Shown here in pieces: positions 7,920 to 16,191 of a stretch of 54,493 nucleotides of DNA (the first letter of the stretch is position 1; every line of letters starts with the position of its first letter). The stretch is from Gallionella sp. Lineage in GTDB: Bacteria > Pseudomonadota > Gammaproteobacteria > Burkholderiales > Gallionellaceae. The notes under the pieces were generated by a model that ran no database searches, was not told where the DNA came from, and saw only the letters and a list, made by a program, of their open reading frames with translations. The stretch is taken from positions 1-54,493 of the forward strand of contig JAUSNM010000013.1 of assembly GCA_030645535.1 (NCBI GenBank). The letters are read 5' to 3'. The position numbers and the translations under genes are program-made.

Positions 7920-9191
7920 ATGGCACATGTCGTAATCATGGGGGCTGGCATCGGCGGTATGCCGATGGCTTATGAGATGAAGGAAAAGATCCGCAAAGCG
8001 GACAAGCTGACAGTTATTTCAAATACCGAGAACTTCCACTTCGTTCCGTCCAATCCATGGGTGGGTGTGAAGTGGCGCGATCGTGAAGACATTGAGTTTG
8101 GCATCCGTCCATATCTGGAGCGCAAAGGCATCAACTTTATTTCAACCGGAGTCAAGCGTGTCCATCCCGCTGAGAACCGGCTGGAACTGAATGACGGCAG
8201 TTCGGTTGAATATGATTTTCTGATTATCGCCACCGGACCGAAACTGGCCTTTGATGAAGTGGAAGGTCTGGGGCCGCATGGCGGGCACACTCATTCGGTC
8301 TGCCATGTAGACCATGCCATGAAGTCTTATGATGAATGGGATCAATTCACCCGTGAGCCAGGCCCTGTGATCATCGGTGCTGTGCAGGGCGCCTCCTGTT
8401 TCGGGCCTGCCTATGAGTATGCCTTCACGGTGGAAACCGATTTGCGTCGCCGCAAGATACGCGACAAGGTGCCGATGACATTCGTGACGTCAGAGCCGTA
8501 CATCGGGCATCTGGGGCTGGGCGGGGTAGGGGATTCGAAAACTTTGCTCGAATCGGCGATGCGCGAGAAGCATATCAAATGGATATGCAATGCGAAGGTC
8601 ACCAAAATCGAAGCAGGCAAGATGTTCGTCACCGAATACGACGATATGGCTAAAGAGAAAGCCACGCACGAATTGCCGTTTACCTACAGCATGATGTTGC
8701 CGGCATTCAAAGGCGTGGACGCGGTGTTCGGCATCGAAGGGCTGACCAATCCGCGCGGCTTTATTCTCGTGGATGATCATCAGCGCAATCCGACCTTCAA
8801 GAATATCTACGCGGTGGGCGTATGCATCGCTATTCCTCCTGTGGAAAAAACGCCGGTTCCGGTCGGTACGCCCAAAACCGGCTATATGATCGAGTCTATG
8901 GTGACGGCAACAGCGCACAACATACACTCGGAACTGATGGGCAATCCGCCGACCAGTCACGCGACATGGAATACCGTGTGTCTGGCGGACTTCGGCGATA
9001 CCGGCGTGGCATTCATTGCGCTGCCGCAAATTCCGCCCCGAAATATGAACAAGGCGATGTCGGGCAAGTGGGTGCACGTCGCTAAAGTGGCATTTGAGAA
9101 ATATTTCATGCGCAAAATGAAGCGGGGAACATCCGAGCCGATGTATGAAAAGCTCATCATGACGGCGATGGGTATTACTAAGTTGAAGTAA
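7920..9191 (+). CDS. sqr: sulfide:quinone oxidoreductase
   Basis: This FAD enzyme (423 aa) oxidises sulfide to sulfane sulfur or polysulfide and passes electrons to quinone at the inner membrane. The dinucleotide-binding motif GAGIGGMP is at 8-15 and ATGPK at 104-108. Cys128, Cys160 (QGASCFGP) and Cys354 (NTVCLADFG) match in place the catalytic cysteines I recall from the Acidithiobacillus ferrooxidans enzyme (128, 160, 356). The C-terminal segment with YFMRKMKRG is amphipathic, as needed for membrane association. It lies between the adaptor and pump genes of an RND system, an unusual setting. RBS AGGGAGAA precedes the ATG. Confidence 0.92.
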   Translation: MAHVVIMGAGIGGMPMAYEMKEKIRKADKLTVISNTENFHFVPSNPWVGVKWRDREDIEFGIRPYLERKGINFISTGVKRVHPAENRLELNDGSSVEYDFLIIATGPKLAFDEVEGLGPHGGHTHSVCHVDHAMKSYDEWDQFTREPGPVIIGAVQGASCFGPAYEYAFTVETDLRRRKIRDKVPMTFVTSEPYIGHLGLGGVGDSKTLLESAMREKHIKWICNAKVTKIEAGKMFVTEYDDMAKEKATHELPFTYSMMLPAFKGVDAVFGIEGLTNPRGFILVDDHQRNPTFKNIYAVGVCIAIPPVEKTPVPVGTPKTGYMIESMVTATAHNIHSELMGNPPTSHATWNTVCLADFGDTGVAFIALPQIPPRNMNKAMSGKWVHVAKVAFEKYFMRKMKRGTSEPMYEKLIMTAMGITKLK

Positions 9192-9248
9192 ACGCAGATG
9201 TTGCCGCCGGCAGGTCCGGTGGCAACATATGCAAAACAGGATAAACAG

Positions 9249-12200
9249 ATGATGGGTATTTCAGGACGTATTGCCAGGTATTTTTTGCACTCGCAGATGA
9301 CGCTGTTGCTGGCGCTGGTTGCTGTGCTGCTGGGGATGTTTGCGATCGCCGTGACCCCTCGCGAGGAAGAACCGCAGATCAACGTCACCATGGCGAACGT
9401 GATGATCGCCTATCCCGGCGCGTCGGCACAAGATGTGGTTCAGACTGTCGCCGGGCCTGCCGAGCAGGTGTTGTCGCAAATAGCAGGCGTGGATCATGTG
9501 TATTCGGTGGCGCAGCCAGGTATGGCGGTGATCACCGTGCAGTTTAAGGTGGGAGAGCAACATGTACCCTCCTTGGTCAAGTTGTATGACGTGATCAACT
9601 CACATTCCGATTGGCTGCCACCGACGTTGGGTGTTGCCCAGCCTATCATCAAGGCAAAAGGCATCGACGATGTGCCGATCGTTGCGTTCACCTTGTGGCG
9701 TGACCAGGCAGTAGGTGGCGGGCTTGAGCTCACTCAGGTAGCGCACGCCATCGAGGCGGAATTGAAGCGTGTGCCGGGCGCCCGTGAGGTGTCCACGCTG
9801 GGCGGTACGCAGCGCATGGTGCGCGTGTTGTTGAGTCCGGAAAATTTGAATGCGTTTGGCTTGTCCATGCAGGATGTGCGCGCTGCATTGCAATCGGCCA
9901 ATGTCTCGCAGAATGCAGGTAATCTGGTGCAAGGCAATCGTGAAGTACTGGTACAAACAGGAAGTTTTCTGAGCAATGCCAGTGAGGTCAGCCAGCTGGT
10001 GGTCGGTGTATCGAATAATAAGCCTGTTTTCCTGCGCGATGTCGCAGACGTGCAGGACGGCGCTGATCAGCCGGCAAGTTACGTGTGGCTAGGCACAGGC
10101 CCCGCAGCGGCAGACAAACAGATCAAGGCGCGTGGCGAATTTACCGCCGTCACAGTCGCTATTTCGAAAAAGCCCGGTGCGAATGCGGTGGAGGTTGCCG
10201 ACAAGTTGCTATCCCGTGTGGCTGAACTCAAAGGTTCGGTGATCCCTGCCGATGTAGAGGTCAGCATCACGCGCAATTACGGCGAGACGGCTAACGACAA
10301 GGCCATGAAACTGATCAAGAAGTTGCTGTTTGCCACAGCCGCTGTGGTCGCCCTGGTTTGGCTGGCGATGGGGCGGCGCGAGGCGATGGTGGTTGGTGTC
10401 GCCGTATTGCTGACCCTGGCGGCGACGCTGTTTGCCTCATGGGCATGGGGTTTTACGCTGAATCGTGTGTCCTTGTTTGCATTGATTTTTTCCATCGGTA
10501 TTCTGGTGGATGATGCGATCGTGGTGGTTGAAAATATTCATCGCCATCGTATGCTATACCCCGATCAGCCCCTGTCGCAGATTATTCCCGGTGCGGTGGA
10601 TGAAGTCGGCAGTCCGACGATTCTGGCGACCTTCACGGTGATCGCAGCGCTGTTGCCGATGGCGTTCGTCAGCGGCCTGATGGGGCCTTACATGAGCCCG
10701 ATCCCGATCAATGCCAGCATGGGGATGCTGATTTCGCTGGCGGTTGCATTTGTGATCACGCCCTGGCTGGTGTTACGTTTTTCAGATTCACACCACAACG
10801 CGGTCAAAGATGACGGCAGTACGGCAATTGTGGATTTCTTTAGCCGCGTGCTCAGTCCTTTCCTGAATGGCGAGCACGGCAAGCCGGCGCGCCGCAAGTT
10901 ATGGCTGGCAATCCTGGCAGGCCTGGTGCTGGCCGTATCGCTGGGCGTGGTCAAGCTGGTGATTCTGAAAATGCTGCCGTTCGACAATAAATCCGAATTC
11001 CAGGTTGTAGTGGATATGCCCACCGGTACGGCACTGGAGCAGACGAATGCGGTGCTGCACGACATTGGTGGCTATCTGGCGACGGTGCCGGAAGTAACCG
11101 ATTACGAGGCTTACGCGGGGGCGGCTTCGCCGATCAACTTCAACGGGCTGGTGCGCCAATATTATCTGCGCAGCGGTGCGGAGCAGGGCGATATTCAGGT
11201 CAATTTGCGCGACAAGCATCATCGCAGCCGCAGCAGCCATGAAATAGCCACTGCGATGTTGGTGCCGATCCAGAAAATCGCAGCGACTTGGGGCGCGAAA
11301 GTCAAGATCGTGGAAGTGCCACCCGGCCCCCCCGTGATGTCGCCTATCGTGGCTGAAATCTACGGGCCGGATTACGAGGGTTCGCGTCGCGTGGCGAGCA
11401 ACGTGCGCGAGCAGTTTGCTAAAGTCGAGGGTATTGTCGGCATAGACGATACGCTGACCGAAGCCGCACCCAAGCTGCAATTGCGCGTGCTGCAAAGCAA
11501 GGCTGCGTTGCTGGGCGTGGCACCCGCCGACATCGTCGACGTAATCGGTGTGGCGCTGTCCGGGCAGGATGTCGCTTCACTGCACGATGTGAGTGCGAAA
11601 TATGCGCCGCCACTGCGCATCGCGTTGCCCGCCGACCGGCGCAGCAATATCGACGAAGTGCTCAAACTCAAGGTGCGTGCCAGGGATGGTGTGCTGGTGC
11701 CGATCTCGGAAGTGGTGCAGGTGATGCCGGTTGCACGCGATTATCCGATCTACCACAAGGACTTGCTGCCGGTGGTTTACGTGTTCGGCGACATGGCGGG
11801 CAAACTCGACAGTCCGCTGTATGGCATGTTCGGCATCAATGCTCGCGTGGGCGGTGTTGCCCTTGAGCAGGGCGGCAGTTTGCAGAGTTATTTCTTCAAG
11901 ACGCCGAGCAACCCTTATTCGAGTTACGCGCTGAAGTGGGACGGCGAATGGCAGGTGACGTTCGAGACGTTTCGCGATATGGGCATCGCCTATGGCGTCG
12001 GCCTGCTGCTGATCTATTTGCTGGTGGTCGCGCAGTTCAAGTCGTATCTGGTGCCGCTGATCATCATGGCGCCGATTCCGCTGACCATCATCGGGGTGAT
12101 GCCCGGACACGCGTTGCTGGGTTCGCAGTACACGGCGACTTCGATGATAGGCATGATTGCGCTGGCTGGCATCATCGTGCGCAACTCGATTCTGCTGGTG

Positions 12201-12452
12201 GATTTCGTCAATCTGCAGCTGGCGGGCGGAGCGGATTTGCAGAGTGCGGTAATTGCAGCAGCGGGTGCGCGCGCCAAACCTATTATTTTGACCGGTCTGG
12301 CCGCGATGCTGGGCGCGTTTTTTATTCTGGACGACCCGATATTCAACGGTCTGGCGATCTCCTTGATTTTCGGCATTCTCGTCTCCACCTTGCTGACGCT
12401 GGTGGTGATTCCGGTACTTTATTACGCCACGCTGTACAAGAAATTCCAGTAA
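9249..12452 (+). CDS. RND efflux permease (AcrB-like, HAE family)
   Basis: A proton-driven inner-membrane pump of 1,067 aa from the chosen start. It has the RND layout: one membrane helix, a large periplasmic loop, six helices, a second large loop and five helices. SIGILVDDAIVVVENIHRH carries the adjacent Asp pair of the proton relay in helix 4. Helix 11 holds GIIVRNSILLVDF. I chose ATG 9249 because AGGA sits 7 bp before it and MMGISGRIARYFLHS is a normal start; an upstream ATG at 9198 would add 17 poorly conserved residues. It is expressed with the adaptor and sqr. Substrate is unknown; export of sulfur species is inference. Confidence 0.93.
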   Translation: MMGISGRIARYFLHSQMTLLLALVAVLLGMFAIAVTPREEEPQINVTMANVMIAYPGASAQDVVQTVAGPAEQVLSQIAGVDHVYSVAQPGMAVITVQFKVGEQHVPSLVKLYDVINSHSDWLPPTLGVAQPIIKAKGIDDVPIVAFTLWRDQAVGGGLELTQVAHAIEAELKRVPGAREVSTLGGTQRMVRVLLSPENLNAFGLSMQDVRAALQSANVSQNAGNLVQGNREVLVQTGSFLSNASEVSQLVVGVSNNKPVFLRDVADVQDGADQPASYVWLGTGPAAADKQIKARGEFTAVTVAISKKPGANAVEVADKLLSRVAELKGSVIPADVEVSITRNYGETANDKAMKLIKKLLFATAAVVALVWLAMGRREAMVVGVAVLLTLAATLFASWAWGFTLNRVSLFALIFSIGILVDDAIVVVENIHRHRMLYPDQPLSQIIPGAVDEVGSPTILATFTVIAALLPMAFVSGLMGPYMSPIPINASMGMLISLAVAFVITPWLVLRFSDSHHNAVKDDGSTAIVDFFSRVLSPFLNGEHGKPARRKLWLAILAGLVLAVSLGVVKLVILKMLPFDNKSEFQVVVDMPTGTALEQTNAVLHDIGGYLATVPEVTDYEAYAGAASPINFNGLVRQYYLRSGAEQGDIQVNLRDKHHRSRSSHEIATAMLVPIQKIAATWGAKVKIVEVPPGPPVMSPIVAEIYGPDYEGSRRVASNVREQFAKVEGIVGIDDTLTEAAPKLQLRVLQSKAALLGVAPADIVDVIGVALSGQDVASLHDVSAKYAPPLRIALPADRRSNIDEVLKLKVRARDGVLVPISEVVQVMPVARDYPIYHKDLLPVVYVFGDMAGKLDSPLYGMFGINARVGGVALEQGGSLQSYFFKTPSNPYSSYALKWDGEWQVTFETFRDMGIAYGVGLLLIYLLVVAQFKSYLVPLIIMAPIPLTIIGVMPGHALLGSQYTATSMIGMIALAGIIVRNSILLVDFVNLQLAGGADLQSAVIAAAGARAKPIILTGLAAMLGAFFILDDPIFNGLAISLIFGILVSTLLTLVVIPVLYYATLYKKFQ

Positions 12453-12473
12453 AATTCGCTACAATATTTTGTC

Positions 12474-12507
12474 CTCTCCCCAACCCTCTCCCGCTTGCGG
12501 GCGATGG
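12474..12507. repeat. dispersed CTCTCCC-type palindromic repeat
   Basis: The 97-bp gap between the pump gene and the small membrane-protein gene holds CCTCTCCCCAACCCTCTCCC followed by GCTTGCGGGCGATGGGG. This is an imperfect palindrome of a type common between genes in many proteobacteria. A related piece occurs at 39168-39192. It does not break the operon. Confidence 0.55.
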
Positions 12508-12549
12508 GGTAAGCGAGAAAGGCACTAAACCCTTGAAGGAGCATAAACT

Positions 12550-12762
12550 ATGACTTTAGAACGCATTATTCGCATCATCGCAGGTACTTTTGTCCTGCTG
12601 TCCTTGTCGCTGGGCGCTGAAGCCAGCCCGTTGTTTGTGAGCAAGTATTTTCTGTTTTTCACCGCTTTTGTCGGCCTGAATCTGTTTCAGAGCGGCTTCA
12701 CCACATTCTGTCCGATGAATAACATACTCGCGAAATTCGGGGTGAAGAGCGGCTCTTGCTAA
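12550..12762 (+). CDS. DUF2892 (YgaP-like) small membrane protein
   Basis: A 70-aa protein with two membrane helices (about 7-24 and 32-50) and a short cytosolic tail. The layout MTLERIIRIIAG, then FVGLNLFQSGFTTFCPMNNIL and a final Cys, is that of the DUF2892/YgaP transmembrane family. In Escherichia coli the YgaP version is fused to a rhodanese and regulated by YgaV, a relative of SqrR; here it stands alone at the end of the sqr operon. GAAGGAG precedes the ATG by 6 bp. A role in handling sulfane sulfur is inferred from family and context. Confidence 0.85.
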   Translation: MTLERIIRIIAGTFVLLSLSLGAEASPLFVSKYFLFFTAFVGLNLFQSGFTTFCPMNNILAKFGVKSGSC

Positions 12763-14534
12763 GCGTAAAACTTCGGGGTATCAACTTAACCCACATCAGC
12801 CTGACCTTGGTCGGGTTGATGTGGGTTTTGCCGTTTCTGCATTATCGGCATCAATATCCGCTGACCACGTTTAATCAGGAGTGGTGGAGTGCACTGCTGG
12901 GCGTGCTGGCGCTCACGCTGCTGCTCGCCCGCGACTATTGGCGGCAGCCTGAAATTCCACGCATCGTGCAGTTGCCCGCAGCGCTGATCGCCCTGGTGTT
13001 ACTGCAATTGGCGTTGGGTATGATGGCCTATTTCGACCAGGCCTTGCTGTATCTCTTATACTTGCTGCTTGCGCTGTTGCTGATGATGCTAGGATCCCGG
13101 CTGCGAGACTGTTTCGGCATCGAAAAACTTGCTGTGATTCTTGCGATTTTTTTGTTGGCAGGCGCGGAGCTGAGTGCGCTGATCGGCGTGCTGCAACACT
13201 ATCGCTGGCACTCGCCGTTGGATGCTGTAGTGGTGGTGAAGGTGTCTTCCGGTGTCTACGGCAATTTGGCGCAACCTAATCATTTTGCTAATTACATCGC
13301 GCTGGGCCTGATTTCGTTAGGTCTGCTGCTTCAGCAGCGCAAATTGCCTGCGGGCTTTGTGGTTCTGCTGGTCATTCCCCTGTTATTTGTCCTGACGTTG
13401 AGCGGTTCGCGCAGCAGTTGGCTGTATCTGGTGATGATGAGCGTGCTGGCATGGTGGGGAGGACGTCGCCTGCCTGAACTGCGCACCCTGCTGCGTTACT
13501 GCGTGTTGTTGCTGGCGGGTTTCGCGGTGATGCATGGCATCGTGCAGCTGTCATTTATGACTGGAGTTTCCGATAGTACCAACACCCTGCAGCGCATGAA
13601 AGGTGCAGATGCTTTGGGTGGCATTCGCTTGTATTTGTGGCATGAGGCGTGGCTGATTTTGAAACAGTCGCCGTGGCTGGGTGCGGGCTTTGGTCAGTTC
13701 GCATGGCAGCATTTTCAGCTGGGACCGGTGTTGCGACAGGCCAATATTTCCGGTCTGTACAACAATGCGCATAACCTGATTTTTCAGTTGGCGGCGGAAG
13801 CCGGCATTGCTGGAATAGCTGTGTTGTTTGCAGCAGCGGGTGTCTGGTTGCATGGTCTTCGTCGTACAGCGATGAGTGCCGCGCATTGGTGGTGCTATGC
13901 AATACTGGGCGTGTTGACCATCCATAGTCTGCTCGAATATCCATTGTGGTATAGCTACTTTATGGTGATCGCGGCGATTTTGCTGGGCGCGCTGGATGAA
14001 ACGCGCTTTTCGCTGGAATTGCGCAGTGTCGGGCGCATGTCGGTGGCCGCGATGTTGTTGTTGGGTTTGCTGTCGCTGTTCCAGTTGAAGAGCGGATATG
14101 AACTGCTCAAAACTACGCTGGCGATACGCCAGGTTTCGGGGAATGTCGCAGAGGCTTTTGAGCGTACCCGCGATGGTCTGATTGCGGTTCATGGCGGATC
14201 GTTGCTGTCGCCCTATGCAGACCTGTTCATGAGTTCGTACATGGAAGTGAATGATGATCGCCTGCAGGCCAAACTTACGCTCAATTCCAAAGTAATACGG
14301 TTTATCCCGATTGCACCTGTAGTCTATCGTCAGGCATTTTTGCTGGCGCAGGACGGTCAGTCTGAGCAGGCCCGTCTGATGTTTGAACAGGCGATCTGGT
14401 CATATCCCGGGAATGCTGAAGAACATCAACAGTTGGTCAGACTAGCCGAGAAAGACCCCGCGCATTTTGGCGCTCTGCTAGAATTCGCCCTCAAGACAGA
14501 ACAGGAGTATGTACGTGCAATTCATAACAAGTAA
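12756..14534 (+). CDS. PglL/Wzy-type O-oligosaccharyltransferase or O-antigen ligase
   Basis: A 592-aa inner-membrane protein with about 11-12 helices, a Wzy_C-type segment with LTLSGSRSSWLYLVMMS near residue 210-226, the periplasmic loop HEAWLILKQSPWLGAGFGQF, and a C-terminal soluble part with TPR-like helices. This order (PglL_A, Wzy_C, Wzy_C_2) is typical of enzymes that move lipid-linked glycans to pilin or other proteins. A pilus locus begins 3 kb downstream, so pilin glycosylation is plausible; lipopolysaccharide ligation is the alternative. The start is uncertain: a TTG at 12756 overlaps the previous gene by 7 bp. Confidence 0.83.
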   Translation: MLSVKLRGINLTHISLTLVGLMWVLPFLHYRHQYPLTTFNQEWWSALLGVLALTLLLARDYWRQPEIPRIVQLPAALIALVLLQLALGMMAYFDQALLYLLYLLLALLLMMLGSRLRDCFGIEKLAVILAIFLLAGAELSALIGVLQHYRWHSPLDAVVVVKVSSGVYGNLAQPNHFANYIALGLISLGLLLQQRKLPAGFVVLLVIPLLFVLTLSGSRSSWLYLVMMSVLAWWGGRRLPELRTLLRYCVLLLAGFAVMHGIVQLSFMTGVSDSTNTLQRMKGADALGGIRLYLWHEAWLILKQSPWLGAGFGQFAWQHFQLGPVLRQANISGLYNNAHNLIFQLAAEAGIAGIAVLFAAAGVWLHGLRRTAMSAAHWWCYAILGVLTIHSLLEYPLWYSYFMVIAAILLGALDETRFSLELRSVGRMSVAAMLLLGLLSLFQLKSGYELLKTTLAIRQVSGNVAEAFERTRDGLIAVHGGSLLSPYADLFMSSYMEVNDDRLQAKLTLNSKVIRFIPIAPVVYRQAFLLAQDGQSEQARLMFEQAIWSYPGNAEEHQQLVRLAEKDPAHFGALLEFALKTEQEYVRAIHNK

Positions 14535-14925
14535 TTTTTTCCCGATTTCGCTGGCTATCATGAGCGGTGCGATGATTTTATGGTCGATGTTGGGCAGTCG
14601 TGTGCGGGGTATCAAGGACGTGGATACTAATGCAGCACTGCAACTGATTAATCATAAAAATGCCATCGTACTGGATGTACGTGAGCCGGACGAGTACAAG
14701 TCAGGGCATCTGCTGAATGCTCAGCTGATCCCGCTCGGCAAGTTGAACGAACGCATCGGTGAGTTGGCAAAATACAAGGATAAGCCTGTCGTGGTGGTTT
14801 GCCGGAGTGGCAACCGTTCCGGAACGGCTTGTGTGACGCTTGGTAAACAGGGTTTTACGCAAGCTTATAATTTGACAGGTGGCATGATGGCATGGCAAAA
14901 AGCCAATCTGCCGACGCAAAAATAA
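14515..14925 (+). CDS. membrane-anchored rhodanese (YibN-like)
   Basis: A 136-aa protein with one N-terminal membrane helix (about 7-25) and a rhodanese domain. DVREPDEYKSGHL and VVCRSGNRSGTA give the active-site loop with its catalytic Cys. It could transfer sulfane sulfur at the membrane surface. I prefer the GTG at 14515, because AGGAG lies 7 bp before it; the ATG at 14509 is only 1 bp from that site. It overlaps the end of the glycosyltransferase gene, and TAATG links it to grxC. Rhodanese-grxC-secB-gpsA is a conserved proteobacterial order, so its place near the sqr operon may be chance. Confidence 0.9.
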   Translation: MQFITSNFFPISLAIMSGAMILWSMLGSRVRGIKDVDTNAALQLINHKNAIVLDVREPDEYKSGHLLNAQLIPLGKLNERIGELAKYKDKPVVVVCRSGNRSGTACVTLGKQGFTQAYNLTGGMMAWQKANLPTQK

Positions 14926-15182
14926 TGGCTAAAATAATAATGTACAGTACGGCAGTGTGCCCTTATTGCATACGTGCCGAGCAGTTGTTGCAACGCCGGG
15001 GTGTCACCGAGATCGAAAAAATCCGCGTGGATTTGCAGCCCGAGGCACGCATCAAGATGGTCGAATTGACCAACCGGCGCACCGTGCCGCAAATTTTTAT
15101 CAACGATCAGCACATCGGCGGCTATGACGATCTCGCGGCATTGGATCAGGCAGGTGAATTAAACGCATTACTGGCTAGTTAA
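14925..15182 (+). CDS. grxC: glutaredoxin 3
   Basis: A cytosolic thiol-disulfide oxidoreductase of 85 aa. The start MAKIIMYSTAVCPYC carries the CPYC active site at 12-15. TVPQIFINDQHIGGYDDL has the cis-proline and glutathione-binding residues of class I glutaredoxins. The ATG at 14925 shares its A with the stop of the rhodanese gene (TAATG), so translation is probably coupled. A longer frame begins at 14892 but lies inside the rhodanese gene, and the shorter one fits the family length of 83-87. secB follows after 16 bp. Confidence 0.94.
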   Translation: MAKIIMYSTAVCPYCIRAEQLLQRRGVTEIEKIRVDLQPEARIKMVELTNRRTVPQIFINDQHIGGYDDLAALDQAGELNALLAS

Positions 15183-15198
15183 ACCTTAAGGACGAAAC

Positions 15199-15660
15199 AT
15201 GACTGAAGCAGCGCAGACACAACCCGTATTCAACATGGACAAAATCTATGTGAAAGATCTTTCACTGGAAATCCCTCACGCGCCGCAGATTTTTCTGGAA
15301 CGCGAAAATCCGCAGATCGAAGTGCAATTGCACACCTCTGCCGGCAATGTCGACGAGGGCGTATTCGAAGTAAATGTAACAGCAACCGTCACAGCCAAGG
15401 TGGGCGAAAAAGTGATGTTTCTGATTGAGGCTAAGCAGGCAGGGATATTCACCTTGCGCAATTTGCCGGAAGAAGAAATGGAGCCTGTGCTGGCAGTGAT
15501 GTGCCCTAATATCCTGTTCCCCTACTTGCGTGAAGTCGTCTCCGATGTGGCGGTGCGTGCCGGTTTCGCACCTGTTATGTTGAACCCGATCAACTTTGAC
15601 GTGCTGTACCAGCAACAAAAACAACAGCAGGCTGAAGCCGCAACCGCGACGACTCACTAA
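15199..15660 (+). CDS. secB: protein-export chaperone SecB
   Basis: This tetrameric cytosolic chaperone (153 aa) keeps precursor proteins unfolded and passes them to SecA. The sequence has the family blocks KDLSLEIPHAPQIF, the acidic EEMEPVLAVMCPNILFPYLRE segment and APVMLNPINFDVLYQQ. Length and acidity are typical. AAGGACG lies 8 bp before the ATG. It forms a transcription unit with grxC, and its stop codon TAA shares its last A with the ATG of the SH3 gene (TAATG). Confidence 0.96.
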   Translation: MTEAAQTQPVFNMDKIYVKDLSLEIPHAPQIFLERENPQIEVQLHTSAGNVDEGVFEVNVTATVTAKVGEKVMFLIEAKQAGIFTLRNLPEEEMEPVLAVMCPNILFPYLREVVSDVAVRAGFAPVMLNPINFDVLYQQQKQQQAEAATATTH

Positions 15661-16100
15661 TGAGATTTTTTGCCGCCCTGTGCCTGGTGTGCTGGTGTGC
15701 CGTGAGTACGGCGCAGGCGGTGGATTATGTATCGGTCGGGGAAGGCAGCGCAATTTTGTATGATGCGCCTTCCCTGAAGGCAAAAAAGCTGTTCGTCGTG
15801 AGTCGCTATATGCCGTTTGAACAGGTCGTCACGCTGGATAACTGGGTCAAGGTGCGCGACCGGTCGGGTGGCTTGTACTGGCTGGAAAAACGCGTATTGG
15901 CTAATAAGAAATATGTGTTTGCAGTGAATCCTGTGGTCGATGTTCGTGCCGATCCGGATGCAGGTTCGCAGCGCGTGTTTCAGGTGCGTGCGCAGGTAGC
16001 ACTTGAACTGCTGGAAGTCACGGGTACGGGCTGGGTGAAAGTGCGCCACAAGGACGGCGAAACAGGTTACGTGCGCAGCCTTGAGGTGTGGGGGGAATGA
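15660..16100 (+). CDS. periplasmic SH3b-domain protein
   Basis: A 146-aa exported protein with a signal peptide ending near residue 20 (STAQA). Two bacterial SH3 segments follow: DYVSVGEGSAILYDAP to GLYWLEKRVL, then VFAVNPVVDVRADPD to VKVRHKDGETGYVRSLEVWG. Such domains bind cell-wall peptides or proteins. Its exact target is unknown. The gene starts inside the secB stop codon and is the last of this short operon; gpsA begins 91 bp later behind a repeat. Families of this type are often annotated as SH3 domain proteins in betaproteobacteria between secB and gpsA. Confidence 0.88.
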   Translation: MRFFAALCLVCWCAVSTAQAVDYVSVGEGSAILYDAPSLKAKKLFVVSRYMPFEQVVTLDNWVKVRDRSGGLYWLEKRVLANKKYVFAVNPVVDVRADPDAGSQRVFQVRAQVALELLEVTGTGWVKVRHKDGETGYVRSLEVWGE

Positions 16101-16151
16101 ATTAACAATGGAGTATTGATAAATCATTGCTCCATTTTCCTACCCTGTTGA

Positions 16152-16186
16152 ATTATCCATTCTCAATTATTCATTCTCAATTATCT
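16152..16186. repeat. heptamer repeat element upstream of gpsA (ATTNTNN units)
   Basis: Five consecutive 7-bp units: ATTATCC, ATTCTCA, ATTATTC, ATTCTCA and ATTATCT. It ends 5 bp before the gpsA start codon and therefore overlaps the place where a ribosome binding site should be. The left side of the gap (16104-16138) may hold a decayed opposite arm. Confidence 0.7.
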
Positions 16187-16191
16187 CTTCA

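Noticed and set aside
9198-9248. Upstream start of the RND pump at 9198
   Set aside because: No Shine-Dalgarno before it and the added 17 residues do not look like an RND N-terminus; ATG 9249 has AGGA at the right distance.
14515-15182. Rhodanese and glutaredoxin genes as part of the sulfur operon system
   Set aside because: Rhodanese-grxC-secB-gpsA is a conserved order in proteobacteria without sqr, so nearness to the sqr operon is probably coincidence.
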